Assembly: GCA_048393055.1 (NCBI GenBank)
Contig: DBFJJS010000006.1
Coordinates: 1-64,000 of the forward strand
Source: Faeciplasma sp048393055
GTDB lineage: Bacteria > Bacillota > Clostridia > Oscillospirales > Ruminococcaceae
Reading direction: 5' to 3'
DNA: 64,000 nucleotides
Positions 33,910 through 43,500 of this stretch are shown one piece after another. The position numbers and the translations under genes are program-made. The notes beneath the pieces are model-generated. The model was not told the DNA's origin, made no database searches, and worked only from the letters and a program-made list of their open reading frames with translations. Position 1 is the first letter of the stretch. Each line of letters starts with the position of its first letter.

Positions 33910-36360
33910 CTATTCCACAGCCTTAAGCGACTCTGCCATGTTGATTTTGGCAATCCTGCGTCTCATAACTATATTTACCGCCACTGCAAACAATACCGTG
34001 CATATAAATGCAAGCACAAAGCTTATAGGCTTAATGTAAATCGGGAAGTTCATGACGTCTATGGATATCATATGCATGACGATTTTGTGGAACAAAACTC
34101 CGAGCGGCAGCCCTATAATACTTGCCAGCACTGATAATACCAGATTTTCTCTGAGCACATAGCTGTTGGTCTCCTTTGGATAAAAGCCGAGCACCTCTAC
34201 GGTTGCAATCTCGCGGCTACGTTCCGCAATATTAATATTCGTAAGATTGTAGATGACTATGAAAGCGAGAGCGCCTGAGAACAGCACGATAAGCCAGATG
34301 ATGTAATCGAGGCAGGACAGGGCGTTATCTACGTTGTCTCTTGTCGCGCTAAGACGTGAAACGCCGGATATTTCCTCAAGCTCCGTCAGGGACTCCGCAA
34401 TGCTTTCGGCGTCGCCGCTTATATTGAGCAGAGCTGTGTTTTCCGACCAGTCTCCGAATGCGTTTTCAAGAGTGCCGGAAGAAACCATTACAAAGTTATC
34501 GGCATAGTTGTCGAATATCCCGCTTACGGCGACCGTCGTGGTTTGCATATCCGTGTTTTGTATCTCCATGTAATCTCCCACTGAAAGAGAAAGCCTTTGA
34601 GCCACTTTTGTGCCTATAATTGCTTCGCCGTCTTTAGGAAAGGTCACGGAGGAGTCGCCTGAGTGAAGATCCCAATATTGAGGCAGGGAAGAGGCGTCGT
34701 CAAAGCTGTACAGGCTTACCGAGCATAAAGCTCCGTCAGACATAACATCCATGCGCTGCACGGAGCAAAACAGCCAGTTTTCTATGCCGTCCACATCAGA
34801 CAGCGCTTGTTCCGCGGCGTCGGACGAGCCATCCGCAAACGATGCCTCCATATCGTATATCTGCACAGTGTCAAATTGCAGAGAACCGGTGTCTATCATT
34901 GAGTCGCGGACGCCGAACGCAGTAACAACAAGTCCCGAGCAGCAGCTTATGCCTATAAGCATCATAATCAGCCTGCGCTTGTATCTGAACATGTTGCGCA
35001 GTGTAATTTTCTGAAGGAAGGTAAGACGTTTCCAAAGAGGCGTTATATGCTCTAAAAGAATCCGCTTGCCGTTTTTTGCAGAGCGCGGGCGCAGCAGCTT
35101 CGCAGGCTGGCTGATAAGCTCCTTTCGGCAGGACATCCATGCACTTCCGAGTATTCCCACAAGAGAAACTGCTAAAGTCAGCAGTGCAAGGGACGGGCTG
35201 AACATGTACGATATTGGCGCAAAGTCGTATAGCGCGTTGTACGCAAACCAGAACACCTTGGGCAAGCCCCACGTACCGAGAAAATATCCGACAACCCAGC
35301 CTATCAGCGTAGCGCTTCCGGCATAGAGAAGATACTTTGCAGTAATGGCTCCGTTGCTGAATCCCAAAGCCTTCAGCACTCCGATTTGCGTTCTTTCCTC
35401 ATCCACCATTCGCGTCATGGTCGTCATGCAGACGAGCATCGCAATCAGTACAAAAAAGACAGGGAATATATTCGCTATCCCGCTGACGATTGAGGTATCG
35501 TTTTCAAAGCTGACATAGCCTGAGTTTTCATTTCGTGTCAGCACATATGTATCCGGCTCCGAAAGTCCCATCTGCTCAGCCACTTCGGCGCTGAGACCTG
35601 TTTGGGCGAGAATATCGTCGTAACGCTTTGCGGCAAGCTCCTCACACGCCTGCGATATTTCATCCTTATGGCTGTCTATGAGCTCGTCGTATTCGTCGCT
35701 GTAAGCGTCGGCGGTTTCGGAAAGAGTAAGCTGTATTTCAGTGTAGTATTCGCTTGTAAAGGCATCCGCCGGAAGGTATATAAAACCGTCGAGCGAGCCG
35801 TTTCCAATGTTTGTTGTGCCCCGCTCTAATCCGAGGTACATCGGCGAATTTGCAAGCCCTACGATTGTGTATTCTGTTTGAGACAGCTGCTCCGACGCAT
35901 TGTCTGAAATGTAGACTACAGAGCCGATATCCTCCTCCGAGAAAGCGCCTGCGTCTGCAAGGCATTCGTCGTCCGCCTCCGGCAGCCTGCCGGTCACAAG
36001 AGACGGAAGGCTTACGTTTTCGGGCATTGCGATAAGATGAAACGACCTGCTGCTGTCTTCAAGCTCTACCATTGCGTCAAGGCTTTTCACGCCCTCTGCA
36101 TATTCGACAAATGAAAGCTCGGACAGCTCGTCTTTTTCGGAGTCCGTGAACCCGAGCGTTGAGATAAGGCGGTAGTCATAAAGGCTTTGCTCTGAAAAAT
36201 ATATGTCTGCGGTGTTTGCCATTGCGTCCTTCGTAATTTTCAGACCGGCAAAGAATCCGACGCTGAGCGTTACGATAAGCAAAAGCGCCATATAACGTCC
36301 GATAAAGGACTTAATGCTGCGAAATGTCAGTTTAAATATGGAACGCATTGCCGTCACCAC
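33910..36360 (-). CDS. FtsX/MacB-type ABC transporter permease
   Basis: An 816-residue permease with two FtsX-like units. Segment one starts at about 20 (RYMALLLIVTLSVGFFAGLK), followed by a large extracellular domain and three membrane helices (IANIFPVFFVLIAMLVCMTT, then GVLKALGFSNGAITAKYLLY). The second unit repeats this after about 430 (NMFRYKRRLIMMLIGISCCS; ATVEVLGFYPKETNSYVLRE). These proteins do not carry substrate through a channel but transmit force across the membrane to move lipoproteins, peptides or toxins. The GTG start overlaps the stop of the ATPase gene (GTGA); an ATG at 36348 is an alternative. The substrate is unknown. Confidence 0.87.
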   Translation of the reverse strand: MVTAMRSIFKLTFRSIKSFIGRYMALLLIVTLSVGFFAGLKITKDAMANTADIYFSEQSLYDYRLISTLGFTDSEKDELSELSFVEYAEGVKSLDAMVELEDSSRSFHLIAMPENVSLPSLVTGRLPEADDECLADAGAFSEEDIGSVVYISDNASEQLSQTEYTIVGLANSPMYLGLERGTTNIGNGSLDGFIYLPADAFTSEYYTEIQLTLSETADAYSDEYDELIDSHKDEISQACEELAAKRYDDILAQTGLSAEVAEQMGLSEPDTYVLTRNENSGYVSFENDTSIVSGIANIFPVFFVLIAMLVCMTTMTRMVDEERTQIGVLKALGFSNGAITAKYLLYAGSATLIGWVVGYFLGTWGLPKVFWFAYNALYDFAPISYMFSPSLALLTLAVSLVGILGSAWMSCRKELISQPAKLLRPRSAKNGKRILLEHITPLWKRLTFLQKITLRNMFRYKRRLIMMLIGISCCSGLVVTAFGVRDSMIDTGSLQFDTVQIYDMEASFADGSSDAAEQALSDVDGIENWLFCSVQRMDVMSDGALCSVSLYSFDDASSLPQYWDLHSGDSSVTFPKDGEAIIGTKVAQRLSLSVGDYMEIQNTDMQTTTVAVSGIFDNYADNFVMVSSGTLENAFGDWSENTALLNISGDAESIAESLTELEEISGVSRLSATRDNVDNALSCLDYIIWLIVLFSGALAFIVIYNLTNINIAERSREIATVEVLGFYPKETNSYVLRENLVLSVLASIIGLPLGVLFHKIVMHMISIDVMNFPIYIKPISFVLAFICTVLFAVAVNIVMRRRIAKINMAESLKAVE

Positions 36361-37061
36361 TCTATCTCGTCAATCGGGATGACGTTTTTATTTATTTCAT
36401 TTGATAAGATCTTTCCGCTTTTAATCCGTATTATCCTGTCCGCCATGGGAGCTATAGCCTGATTGTGGGTTATTATGATTACCGTCGTATGGCGCTCGCG
36501 GCTCAAATCATACAGCATTTTAAGCACGGCCTTGCCGGTTGCGTAGTCCAGCGCGCCCGTTGGCTCGTCGCACAGAAGAAGACGAGGGTTTTTGGCAAGC
36601 GCCCTTGCAATAGCCACGCGCTGTTGCTCACCGCCGGAAAGCTGTGCGGGGAAGTTGTTTTTTCGCTCTTCAAGACCGACCATCTTTATCGCCTCTTCTG
36701 CAGGAATGGGATCGCTGCAAAGCTGGGCGGCTATTTCTACGTTTTCTAAGGCGGTAAGGTTTGGAATCAGGTTATAGAACTGAAAAACAAAGCCTACGTC
36801 GTGACGGCGGTACTCAATAAGCTCGCGCTTGCCAAGATGAGAAATATCTCTGCCGTCAAATTCGATTGTTCCGCTTGTGACGGTGTCCATCCCGCCGAGC
36901 ATGTTCAAAAGCGTGGTTTTTCCCGCTCCGGACGAACCAAGCAGAACGCAGAATTCGCCCTTGTCTATCCCGAAGCTTACTCCTGACAGGGCGTTGACCT
37001 GAGCTGTGCCGCTCCCGTAGTTTTTTGTTACGCTTTCAAATTCTATATAATGCTCAGACAC
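36354..37061 (-). CDS. LolD/MacB-type ABC transporter ATPase
   Basis: A 235-residue ATPase partner of the downstream permease. Walker A is GSSGAGKTT, the Q-loop is VFQFYNLIPNLTALENVEIA, the signature is LSGGEQQRVAIARALAKNPR, Walker B is LLLCDEPTGALD, and the H-loop is IITHNQAIAPMADRII. The PNLTALENV wording is typical of the LolD/MacB group. I start at GTG 37061, eight bases after AGGAGG; the longer TTG frame would start inside or before that site. It overlaps the permease start by seven bases, so the two are coupled. Confidence 0.92.
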   Translation of the reverse strand: MSEHYIEFESVTKNYGSGTAQVNALSGVSFGIDKGEFCVLLGSSGAGKTTLLNMLGGMDTVTSGTIEFDGRDISHLGKRELIEYRRHDVGFVFQFYNLIPNLTALENVEIAAQLCSDPIPAEEAIKMVGLEERKNNFPAQLSGGEQQRVAIARALAKNPRLLLCDEPTGALDYATGKAVLKMLYDLSRERHTTVIIITHNQAIAPMADRIIRIKSGKILSNEINKNVIPIDEIEW

Positions 37062-37204
37062 TGATTGTTCCTCCTGTATGTCCAAATTCTACCTCTTATT
37101 ATGAGCAGTCAGTCATTTAATCTATAAAAATAATGATATCTCTTTACTGTGTATATGCGATTATAAATAATCTGAAATCTTTGTGAAATATTCAGCGGTT
37201 CTGG

Positions 37205-37582
37205 TTATTTTCCTGAAAGCTCGTCGGCAAGCTTTAAAATTTCCGGCGCGAGCTTTTCCCTTTGTTTTTTTGTAATGCGGCTGTACAGCGGGTATGCAAA
37301 AACCATGCCCGCTATACCTATAAGTCCGATTATGATACCTGGAATGAAAAGGCTTTCTCCCCAAACCATTGCGCAGCACATTCCGACTCCCATAACAAGC
37401 GCGCTTATAACGCCCTCTGTCACAGCGATTATAGTACCGGTTTTTACTGTGCTTGCATCGAGCCTTCGGAGGCGTTCAAGCTTGCTTTCTTCCTTCGGAA
37501 CGTATTTTTCAAGTATTTTTTGTATCTCGTCGTGTTGATTGGCGCTGTAGCTGTAATTAAACGTATCATTATTTTGATTCAT
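37205..37582 (-). CDS. Small membrane protein with two transmembrane helices
   Basis: A 125-residue protein, last gene of a four-gene operon. A charged helical N-terminus (IQKILEKYVPKEESKLERLR) is followed by two hydrophobic helices around VISALVMGVGMCCAMVWG and IPGIIIGLIGIAGMVFAYPL, and a basic C-terminus. The phrase GVGMC-AM-WG recurs in the first gene of the operon (38031-38399), so the two are paralogues. I start at ATG 37582 behind GGGAGG; the longer frame runs into the upstream gene. The family is one I cannot name. Confidence 0.75.
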   Translation of the reverse strand: MNQNNDTFNYSYSANQHDEIQKILEKYVPKEESKLERLRRLDASTVKTGTIIAVTEGVISALVMGVGMCCAMVWGESLFIPGIIIGLIGIAGMVFAYPLYSRITKKQREKLAPEILKLADELSGK

Positions 37583-37613
37583 TGCGAATACCTCCCGTGC
37601 AAGGTTTAACGCG

Positions 37614-37904
37614 TCAGCCATTTGATTTTTTATTTCGTTCGTTACGCTGCGCCTGCTCGGCGGCTATGCGCTTTTTGGCGTCCTCAACCGATTCTCCGTC
37701 ACTGGTTAAAAACTCGTCGACAAACTTATCCGTCATATGCGTAAATCCGCTGACTACTCCGTTTTCTATTTTTTTATATCCTTCGATTACGCCGTCCTCT
37801 ATTTTCTTATACCCTTCGACTAAGCAGTTCTCTATCTTTTTATAGCCGGATGTAACTCCGTCCGATATTTTCTTATTTATATTTACCAATTTTGATTTTG
37901 CCAT
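37614..37904 (-). CDS. Protein with four 11-residue repeats, amphipathic helix type
   Basis: A 96-residue soluble protein without signal or membrane segment. Residues 14-57 are four 11-residue repeats: SDGVTSGYKKI, ENCLVEGYKKI, EDGVIEGYKKI and ENGVVSGFTHM. An 11-residue period with Lys, Glu and small or branched residues fits a long amphipathic helix lying on a membrane, as in synuclein-, apolipoprotein- and LEA-type repeats; this is a pattern likeness, not proven homology. The C-terminus is a charged helix. AGGGGG precedes the ATG. It sits among small membrane-protein genes. Confidence 0.72.
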   Translation of the reverse strand: MAKSKLVNINKKISDGVTSGYKKIENCLVEGYKKIEDGVIEGYKKIENGVVSGFTHMTDKFVDEFLTSDGESVEDAKKRIAAEQAQRNERNKKSNG

Positions 37905-37916
37905 TTTATATACCCC

Positions 37917-38021
37917 CTAATAAAATACCTTTTTATTTTTGCGTACAAAGTAAATCACAGCCGATATAATCCCGGTCAGCGCCGCAGCGCCTGCAATTAC
38001 CGTTATAAGACGTTTTCCCAT
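37917..38021 (-). CDS. 34-residue single-pass membrane microprotein
   Basis: A short reading frame starts at ATG 38021 behind AGGAGC, nine bases after the stop of the upstream membrane-protein gene, and ends 12 bases before the next start. It reads MGKRLITVIAGAAALTGIIS, then AVIYFVRKNKKVFY: a basic N-end, one membrane helix and a basic tail. Its ribosome site, close spacing and same-strand order support it as a real gene. The function is unknown; such microproteins often bind a larger membrane partner. Confidence 0.68.
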   Translation of the reverse strand: MGKRLITVIAGAAALTGIISAVIYFVRKNKKVFY

Positions 38022-38030
38022 GCTCAGCTC

Positions 38031-38399
38031 CTATTTTACGCCTTTGATCGCAGGAATAAGGCACAGAAGAAGCACGATTCCGACAATGCCCACCAAAATA
38101 CCAAGCGTCAACATGCCCCAGATCATTGCCATACACATTCCGACGCCGAGAGTCAAAGCGCCAACAACTCCGAGTAAAACCGTGCCGACGGCTTTTCCAC
38201 TCAAGTGAATAGCAGGCTTGTTTTCCATTTTCCTGCGGATTATAAGCAATGCAATAAGTACAACTACGCCCACCGCCGCTATTACGACGCCCTGCGCAAA
38301 TGCGCCCCATTCGGGCAGCAGGCACATGCACATGCCAATGGCGAACAGTATGCCTCCGACAGTTCCCAGGATCATTGAAACGAAATTTTTCTTTTGCAT
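38031..38399 (-). CDS. Membrane protein with four predicted helices
   Basis: A 122-residue membrane protein that heads the small operon. Two helical hairpins are separated by the basic IIRRKMENKPAIHLSGK. The first hairpin includes GGILFAIGMCMCLLPEWG and the second GALTLGVGMCMAMIWGMLTL; the repeated GMCM motif suggests an internal duplication, and it also appears in the 37205 gene. I start at ATG 38399 with GGAGG upstream. The family is not one I can name with confidence. Confidence 0.75.
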   Translation of the reverse strand: MQKKNFVSMILGTVGGILFAIGMCMCLLPEWGAFAQGVVIAAVGVVVLIALLIIRRKMENKPAIHLSGKAVGTVLLGVVGALTLGVGMCMAMIWGMLTLGILVGIVGIVLLLCLIPAIKGVK

Positions 38400-38576
38400 A
38401 ATAGTACCTCCGTATATTCGTGATTTCTCACTTGATGTCTGCATTATAAATTCGGGTTGTTTTTAAGATGCTTAAAAAATGTTTTTGTTTTGTTAAAATG
38501 CAGCGTCAAAAGATACTATATTAAAATTAATCGCTTTAAAGTATGTATTTTAAGTTTGAGATAAGCCGTTTTAAAC

Positions 38577-38614
38577 GAGACTGCCGCCGGCAGTCTCCCA
38601 CCGGCGGCAGTCTC
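38577..38614 (-). terminator. Strong hairpin after the epimerase gene
   Basis: GAGACTGCCGCCGG (38577-38590) pairs perfectly with CCGGCGGCAGTCTC (38601-38614). The minus-strand tail GTTTAAAAC is only weakly T-rich. Confidence 0.65.
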
Positions 38615-38641
38615 TGAATTAAAGGAGGGTTTATTGCGGTG

Positions 38642-39703
38642 CTATTGCGTCATTTGCATGTTCCTTCTTGACAGACCGCTTCTTGCCGGACGTCTTGTTT
38701 TTTTAGGCTTTTGAAGGTAGGTTCTCTTGATCCAGTTCACCGTGTCAAGTACGGTCTCGTTTATCGGTCTGGGGTGGTAGCCGAGCTCATTTGACGCCTT
38801 TTCGTGGGAAAAGCTGGCGTTAGAACCGAGAACGGCTATTGAGTACGGCGTAAAGAACGGCGTTTTGCCCTTTTTCACCATTCGCTCCACCAGCCTTGCA
38901 ATAAGCATAACAGGCTTTAGAGGCAGGTTAAACAGCGGCTTTTTGACGTTTGTTATCATGCTTGCCTCACTGATTATTTCATCGACGGTGGCATACTCTC
39001 CAGAAAGGATGTAGCACTCTCCGGTGCGTCCTTTTTCACTGCACGCGATAACTCCGTGAGCTGCGTCTCTTACGTCAACAAAATCATATCCGCCCTTTAC
39101 AGACAGCGGCAGCTTCCCCCTACAGTAGGCTAAAAGCATGTTCGCAATATTTCCTAAAGAATAGTCGTTAGGACCTATTATTCCGGACGGATGCACCACA
39201 ACCGCGTTAAGACCTTCCTTAGCGGCGGAAAGCACCATTGCCGTCGCTGTTGCCTTGCTTTTGGCATATGCGCCGGATACCTTGTCGGGAGAAAAGTCGG
39301 TAATCTCTGTCATGGTTTTGCCCTTTTCAAGCTCCGGTATTGCATGAACGGAACTTACATACACAAGCCTGTCTATCGCAAGCTCCTTACATACGTTTAA
39401 AATGTTCGCAGTTCCGCCGACGTTGACCTTCTCAAGCATCGGTCCGGGGGAGGTGGCAATCGAAACTATTCCGGCGCAATGAATCACGCAGCAGGGACGC
39501 TCGGCGCATTTAAGCCATAGCCGTATCGAGTTTATATCTGTAACGTCGCCGTATGTGACGCTCACGCTGTCGGGCAGCAATTTTACATATTTGTCATTGG
39601 GGAGCACAAGCGCGCTTACCTTGGCGCCCTGCTCGGTCAGTTCCTTTATTATGTGGCTGCCTAAAAAACCTGTTCCGCCGGTTACATAATATCTGGTATA
39701 CAT
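38642..39703 (-). CDS. NAD(P)-dependent epimerase/dehydratase family protein
   Basis: A 353-residue extended short-chain dehydrogenase. The nucleotide site is YVTGGTGFLGSHIIKELTEQ, then VSVTYGDVTD and VIHCAGIVSI. The catalytic Ser is in VYVSSVHA and Tyr-x3-Lys in GAYAKSKATA; VVHPSGIIGPNDY follows. This wording is close to dihydroflavonol-reductase-like and 3-beta-hydroxysteroid dehydrogenase-like members. The last 30 residues are basic (KKTRRPARSGLSRRN), which is unusual. AAGGAGG precedes the ATG. It diverges from a TetR-type gene that may regulate it. The substrate is unknown. Confidence 0.87.
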   Translation of the reverse strand: MYTRYYVTGGTGFLGSHIIKELTEQGAKVSALVLPNDKYVKLLPDSVSVTYGDVTDINSIRLWLKCAERPCCVIHCAGIVSIATSPGPMLEKVNVGGTANILNVCKELAIDRLVYVSSVHAIPELEKGKTMTEITDFSPDKVSGAYAKSKATATAMVLSAAKEGLNAVVVHPSGIIGPNDYSLGNIANMLLAYCRGKLPLSVKGGYDFVDVRDAAHGVIACSEKGRTGECYILSGEYATVDEIISEASMITNVKKPLFNLPLKPVMLIARLVERMVKKGKTPFFTPYSIAVLGSNASFSHEKASNELGYHPRPINETVLDTVNWIKRTYLQKPKKTRRPARSGLSRRNMQMTQ

Positions 39704-39888
39704 AAGCGTCCTCCTTTTTAATTAATCTAGTAAACAAATGTTGATTTTCTTTCACAATTATATTATAATACATACTGACGAAAATTCCAACCATCAGCTT
39801 TATCGCAGATGAAAGATATCCGTCACACTAAGCATGATTCGTTGATTATGTTTGAAAATTTTTTTGGATGGTAAACAGGAGAGGAAAA

Positions 39889-40434
39889 ATGAAAACAGAT
39901 GCCCGCGTCAGATATACGAAACAGGTGCTCAAGGACGCTCTTCTTGCCCTGCTTGAGAAAAAGCCTATAAATAAAATAACCGTCAAGGAGGTGTGCGACA
40001 AGGCAGAGCTTAACCGCGCGACGTTTTATTCACACTATGCCGACTGCTTCGACCTGCTTGAGCAGATCGAGAATGAGTTCATAGGGGAGTTTGAAAAATC
40101 CCTGTCGTATATAGACGGATTGGACATCAGGAAGATGGTGATTGCCATTTACGATATGATAGATAAAAACATAGAGCTGTGCCGGGTGCTGGTGTTTGCA
40201 AACACAAACCGCTCTCTTCTTAAAAGGATGGTTGCCCTTGCTCACGACAGCAGCATTGAAAACTGGAAAAAATATCTTAAGAAAGCCTCAGACAATGAGC
40301 TTGAAATGCTGTTTACCTGTTTGTCAAGCGGTCTGATGCAGACGGTCGTCGAGGGATATCAGAAGTATGAGAGAAGCGAAGTAATTGCCTTTATCAATTC
40401 CATGGTCAGAAGCAGCATTGCAGTGTATATGTAG
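39889..40434 (+). CDS. TetR-family transcription regulator
   Basis: A 181-residue regulator. The N-terminal TetR helix-turn-helix has ALLALLEKKPINKITVKEVC, DKAELNRATFYSHYADCFDL and LEQIENEFIGEF. The C-terminal part is helical with the FANTNRSLLKRM and SSGLMQTVVEGYQKYERSEV patterns of the TetR_C group common in Firmicutes. I start at ATG 39889, with AGGAGAGG upstream; the longer frame lacks a ribosome site. The divergent epimerase gene is a natural target, but no clear palindrome was found between them. Confidence 0.85.
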   Translation: MKTDARVRYTKQVLKDALLALLEKKPINKITVKEVCDKAELNRATFYSHYADCFDLLEQIENEFIGEFEKSLSYIDGLDIRKMVIAIYDMIDKNIELCRVLVFANTNRSLLKRMVALAHDSSIENWKKYLKKASDNELEMLFTCLSSGLMQTVVEGYQKYERSEVIAFINSMVRSSIAVYM

Positions 40435-40462
40435 TATAGCCTGAAATACCTTTTATCAAGCA

Positions 40463-40504
40463 AAAGCCGTCGGGACTATTAAGTCCCGACGGCTTTAATT
40501 TTGC
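40463..40504. terminator. Bidirectional terminator
   Basis: AAAGCCGTCGGGACT pairs perfectly with AGTCCCGACGGCTTT over ATTA (15 bp), followed by AATTTTG. It separates the TetR gene from the convergent giant activase gene. Confidence 0.85.
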
Positions 40505-40532
40505 GGCTTTCGTATATTTGCGTGTATCCGTT

Positions 40533-43500
40533 TTATACCTTTACCGGCTCCTTGTTCAAATGAGCACGGCTTTCGTCCTCGTTTAAAATAGGAGAGGCGT
40601 TTTCCTCATTTTGAGCAGCTTTGCTTTCGTTAAGGCGCTTGACGGCCGTAGAGAGCATGAGCTTTATGCGGTTGAACTGGTTGACCTCGGAAGCACCGGG
40701 GTCATAATCAACCGCGACGATATTCGCCTGGGGGTAAAGCTTTTTAAGAGCCTTTATAGCGCCCTTGCCTACGACGTGGTTCGGCAGGCAGGCAAACGGC
40801 TGTATGCAGACGATATTAGGTACGCCCGACTTTATAAGCTCCGCCATTTCTCCGGTTAAAAGCCAGCCCTCACCGTATTGATTTCCAAGGGATATAATAG
40901 GCTTTGCAAGCTCCGCTATGCCCTCTATTTTCATCGGGGATTCAAACCTTCTACTGTTTTTAAGCGCCTTAATAGCGGGAGCTCTCAAAAGCCTTATCGC
41001 CCTGACGCACAGCTTTGCTATCGCCGCTGACGCAAAGCTTGCGCCAAGGAAGCGATGCTTATATACAAGATTGTATACGCAGTAGTTTAAAAAGTCCATG
41101 AGATCCGGCACTACGGCTTCTGCGCCCTCGCTTTCGAGCAGATCTACAAGCCTGTTGTTGGCAAGCGGCATGTACTTTACAAGTATCTCGCCTACGACGC
41201 CTACTCGCGGCTTTATTAAGCCCTCTTTAAGCTTTAGATCATCAAAATCGTTTACTATGCCCTGACATACCTTCTTATAGCTGTATTTGCTCTTTGGGTT
41301 TACAAGGGAGTCTATGGCTATTTTTCTCCACTTGTCATGCAGGGCGTTTGCAGAGCCGGCTGCCGCTTCATAGGGGCGGACGCGGTAAAGGCATCTCATG
41401 AACAGGTCACCGTATACTACCGCTTTTCCCGCGCTTAGTATAAGCGAAGGCGAGAGCTTTAAGCCCTCGTTTTTTTCCATGCCGTTGGCGTTGAGCGAGA
41501 TTATCGGGATATGCCCTAAGTTGACCTTTTCAAGCGCGCGGCGTATAAAGCCTACGTAGTTGCTCGCGCGGCAGCAGCCGCCGGTCTGGCTCATTATAAC
41601 GGCAAGGCGGTCGGTGTCGTACTTTCCGGAGAGTATCGCCTCCATTATCTGTCCCACGACCGTTATGGACGGGAAGCATGCGTCGTTGTTTACAAACCTG
41701 AGTCCGGTGTCTATTGCGGTGCGGTTGTCGTTGTCCAAAATAACTATGTTGTAGCCGTGCTTTTTAAATACAGGCTCTAAAAGCTCAAAATGTATCGGGC
41801 TCATCTGCGGGCAGAGGATGGTATAACCGCCCTTGCGCATCTGCGAGGTAAACTCCGCCCTGTGGTACGCGGCGCTCTGGGGCTTTGCTACGATATTGCG
41901 CCTGTTCCTTTGATTCATGGCTGAAAGCAGGCTTCTTATGCGTATCCTTGCCGCTCCCAAATTGCTGACCTCGTCTATTTTAAGGACGGTATACAGCTTG
42001 TTGCTGCACTCAAGTATTTCAGACACCTGATCTGTGGTCACGGCGTCGAGACCGCAGCCGAAGGAATTGAGCTGGACAAGCTCAAGGTCGTTTCTGTTTC
42101 TTACAAACTCCGCGGCAGCGTAAAGCCTTGAGTGGTATACCCACTGGTCGGTTACTCTTAACGGCTTATCGGGGGTAAAGTCTATCGGCAGGCTGTCCTC
42201 GGATAAAACCGCCAGCCCGTATTCCGATATCATTTCAGGTATTCCGTGGTTTATTTCGGGGTCGATATGATACGGCCTTCCCGCAAGCACTATGCCTAAT
42301 TTGTGATTGTCCTCCATCCATTTAAGGACTTCCTTTCCCTTCTCGCGGATGTCGGCCTTTGCTTTGTGCTGCTCCTGCCATGCCGCATGGACGGCGTCGC
42401 GTACCTCCTGCGCGCCTATGCCCCATTCCTTTTCGCATACCTCGACAAGCCTTTTTGCGGCGATATCCTCGTCAGTAAACGCGATAAAGGGTCTTATGTA
42501 TCTTACCGAGCCGTCCGCTATGCCCTCGACGTTGTTTTTAAGGTTTTCAGGATATGAGATGACGATAGGGCAGTTAAAGTGATTCTGCGCGCCCGAAAAC
42601 TCCTGATGCTCGTAAAATACGCAGGGGTGGAATATGGTTTTTACACCGTGGTCTATAAGCCACTGCACATGACCGTGCGAAAGCTTTGCGGGGTAGCACT
42701 CCGATTCTGAGGGGATGCTCTCCATGCCGAACTCATATATTTTATGACTGGACTTCGGCGAAAGCACAACCTTAAATCCGAGCTCTCTGAAGAATGTCGC
42801 CCAAAACGGATAGTTTTCATAAATGTTTAATACTCTCGGTATGCCTATTTCGCCCCTCGGCGCATCCTCAAGCGGGGGATAGTCGAATATCCTCGACAGT
42901 TTGTATGCTATTACATTAGGACCTTTTTCTCCCGATACCGAAGCCCCAAGACCCTTTTCGCAGCGGTTTCCGGTTATATGCCTGCGTCCGCCCGGGAAGG
43001 TGTTTATTGTGAGCATACACTTGTTGGAGCAGCCGTTGCAGTGAGTGGTGGAGGTGGTATATGTGAGGGCAAGTATCTCGGGGATAGAAAGCATGGAGGT
43101 CTTTTGACCTGTGTAGCCGTCCCTTGCGATAAGCGCCGCGCCGAACGCGCCCATAATTCCTGATATGTCCGGGCAGACAACCTCTGTTCCCGATATCTTC
43201 TCAAACGCCCTTAAAACAGCCTTGTTGAAGAAAGTGCCTCCCTGGACGACGATATTGTGCCCCAGGTCCTCTGCGTTTGCAAGCTTGATTACCTTGAAAA
43301 GGGCGTTTTTAATGACCGAGTAGGCAAGACCGGCTGAAATATCCTCAACGGTAGCGCCCTCCTTTTGAGCCTGCTTTACGTTCGAGTTCATGAAAACGGT
43401 GCATCTGGTTCCGAGATCTATCGGGTGCTCGGCAAAGAGCGCCTTCTCGGCAAATTCCTGAGCCGTATATCCAAGCGACTGCGCAAAATTCTCGATAAAC

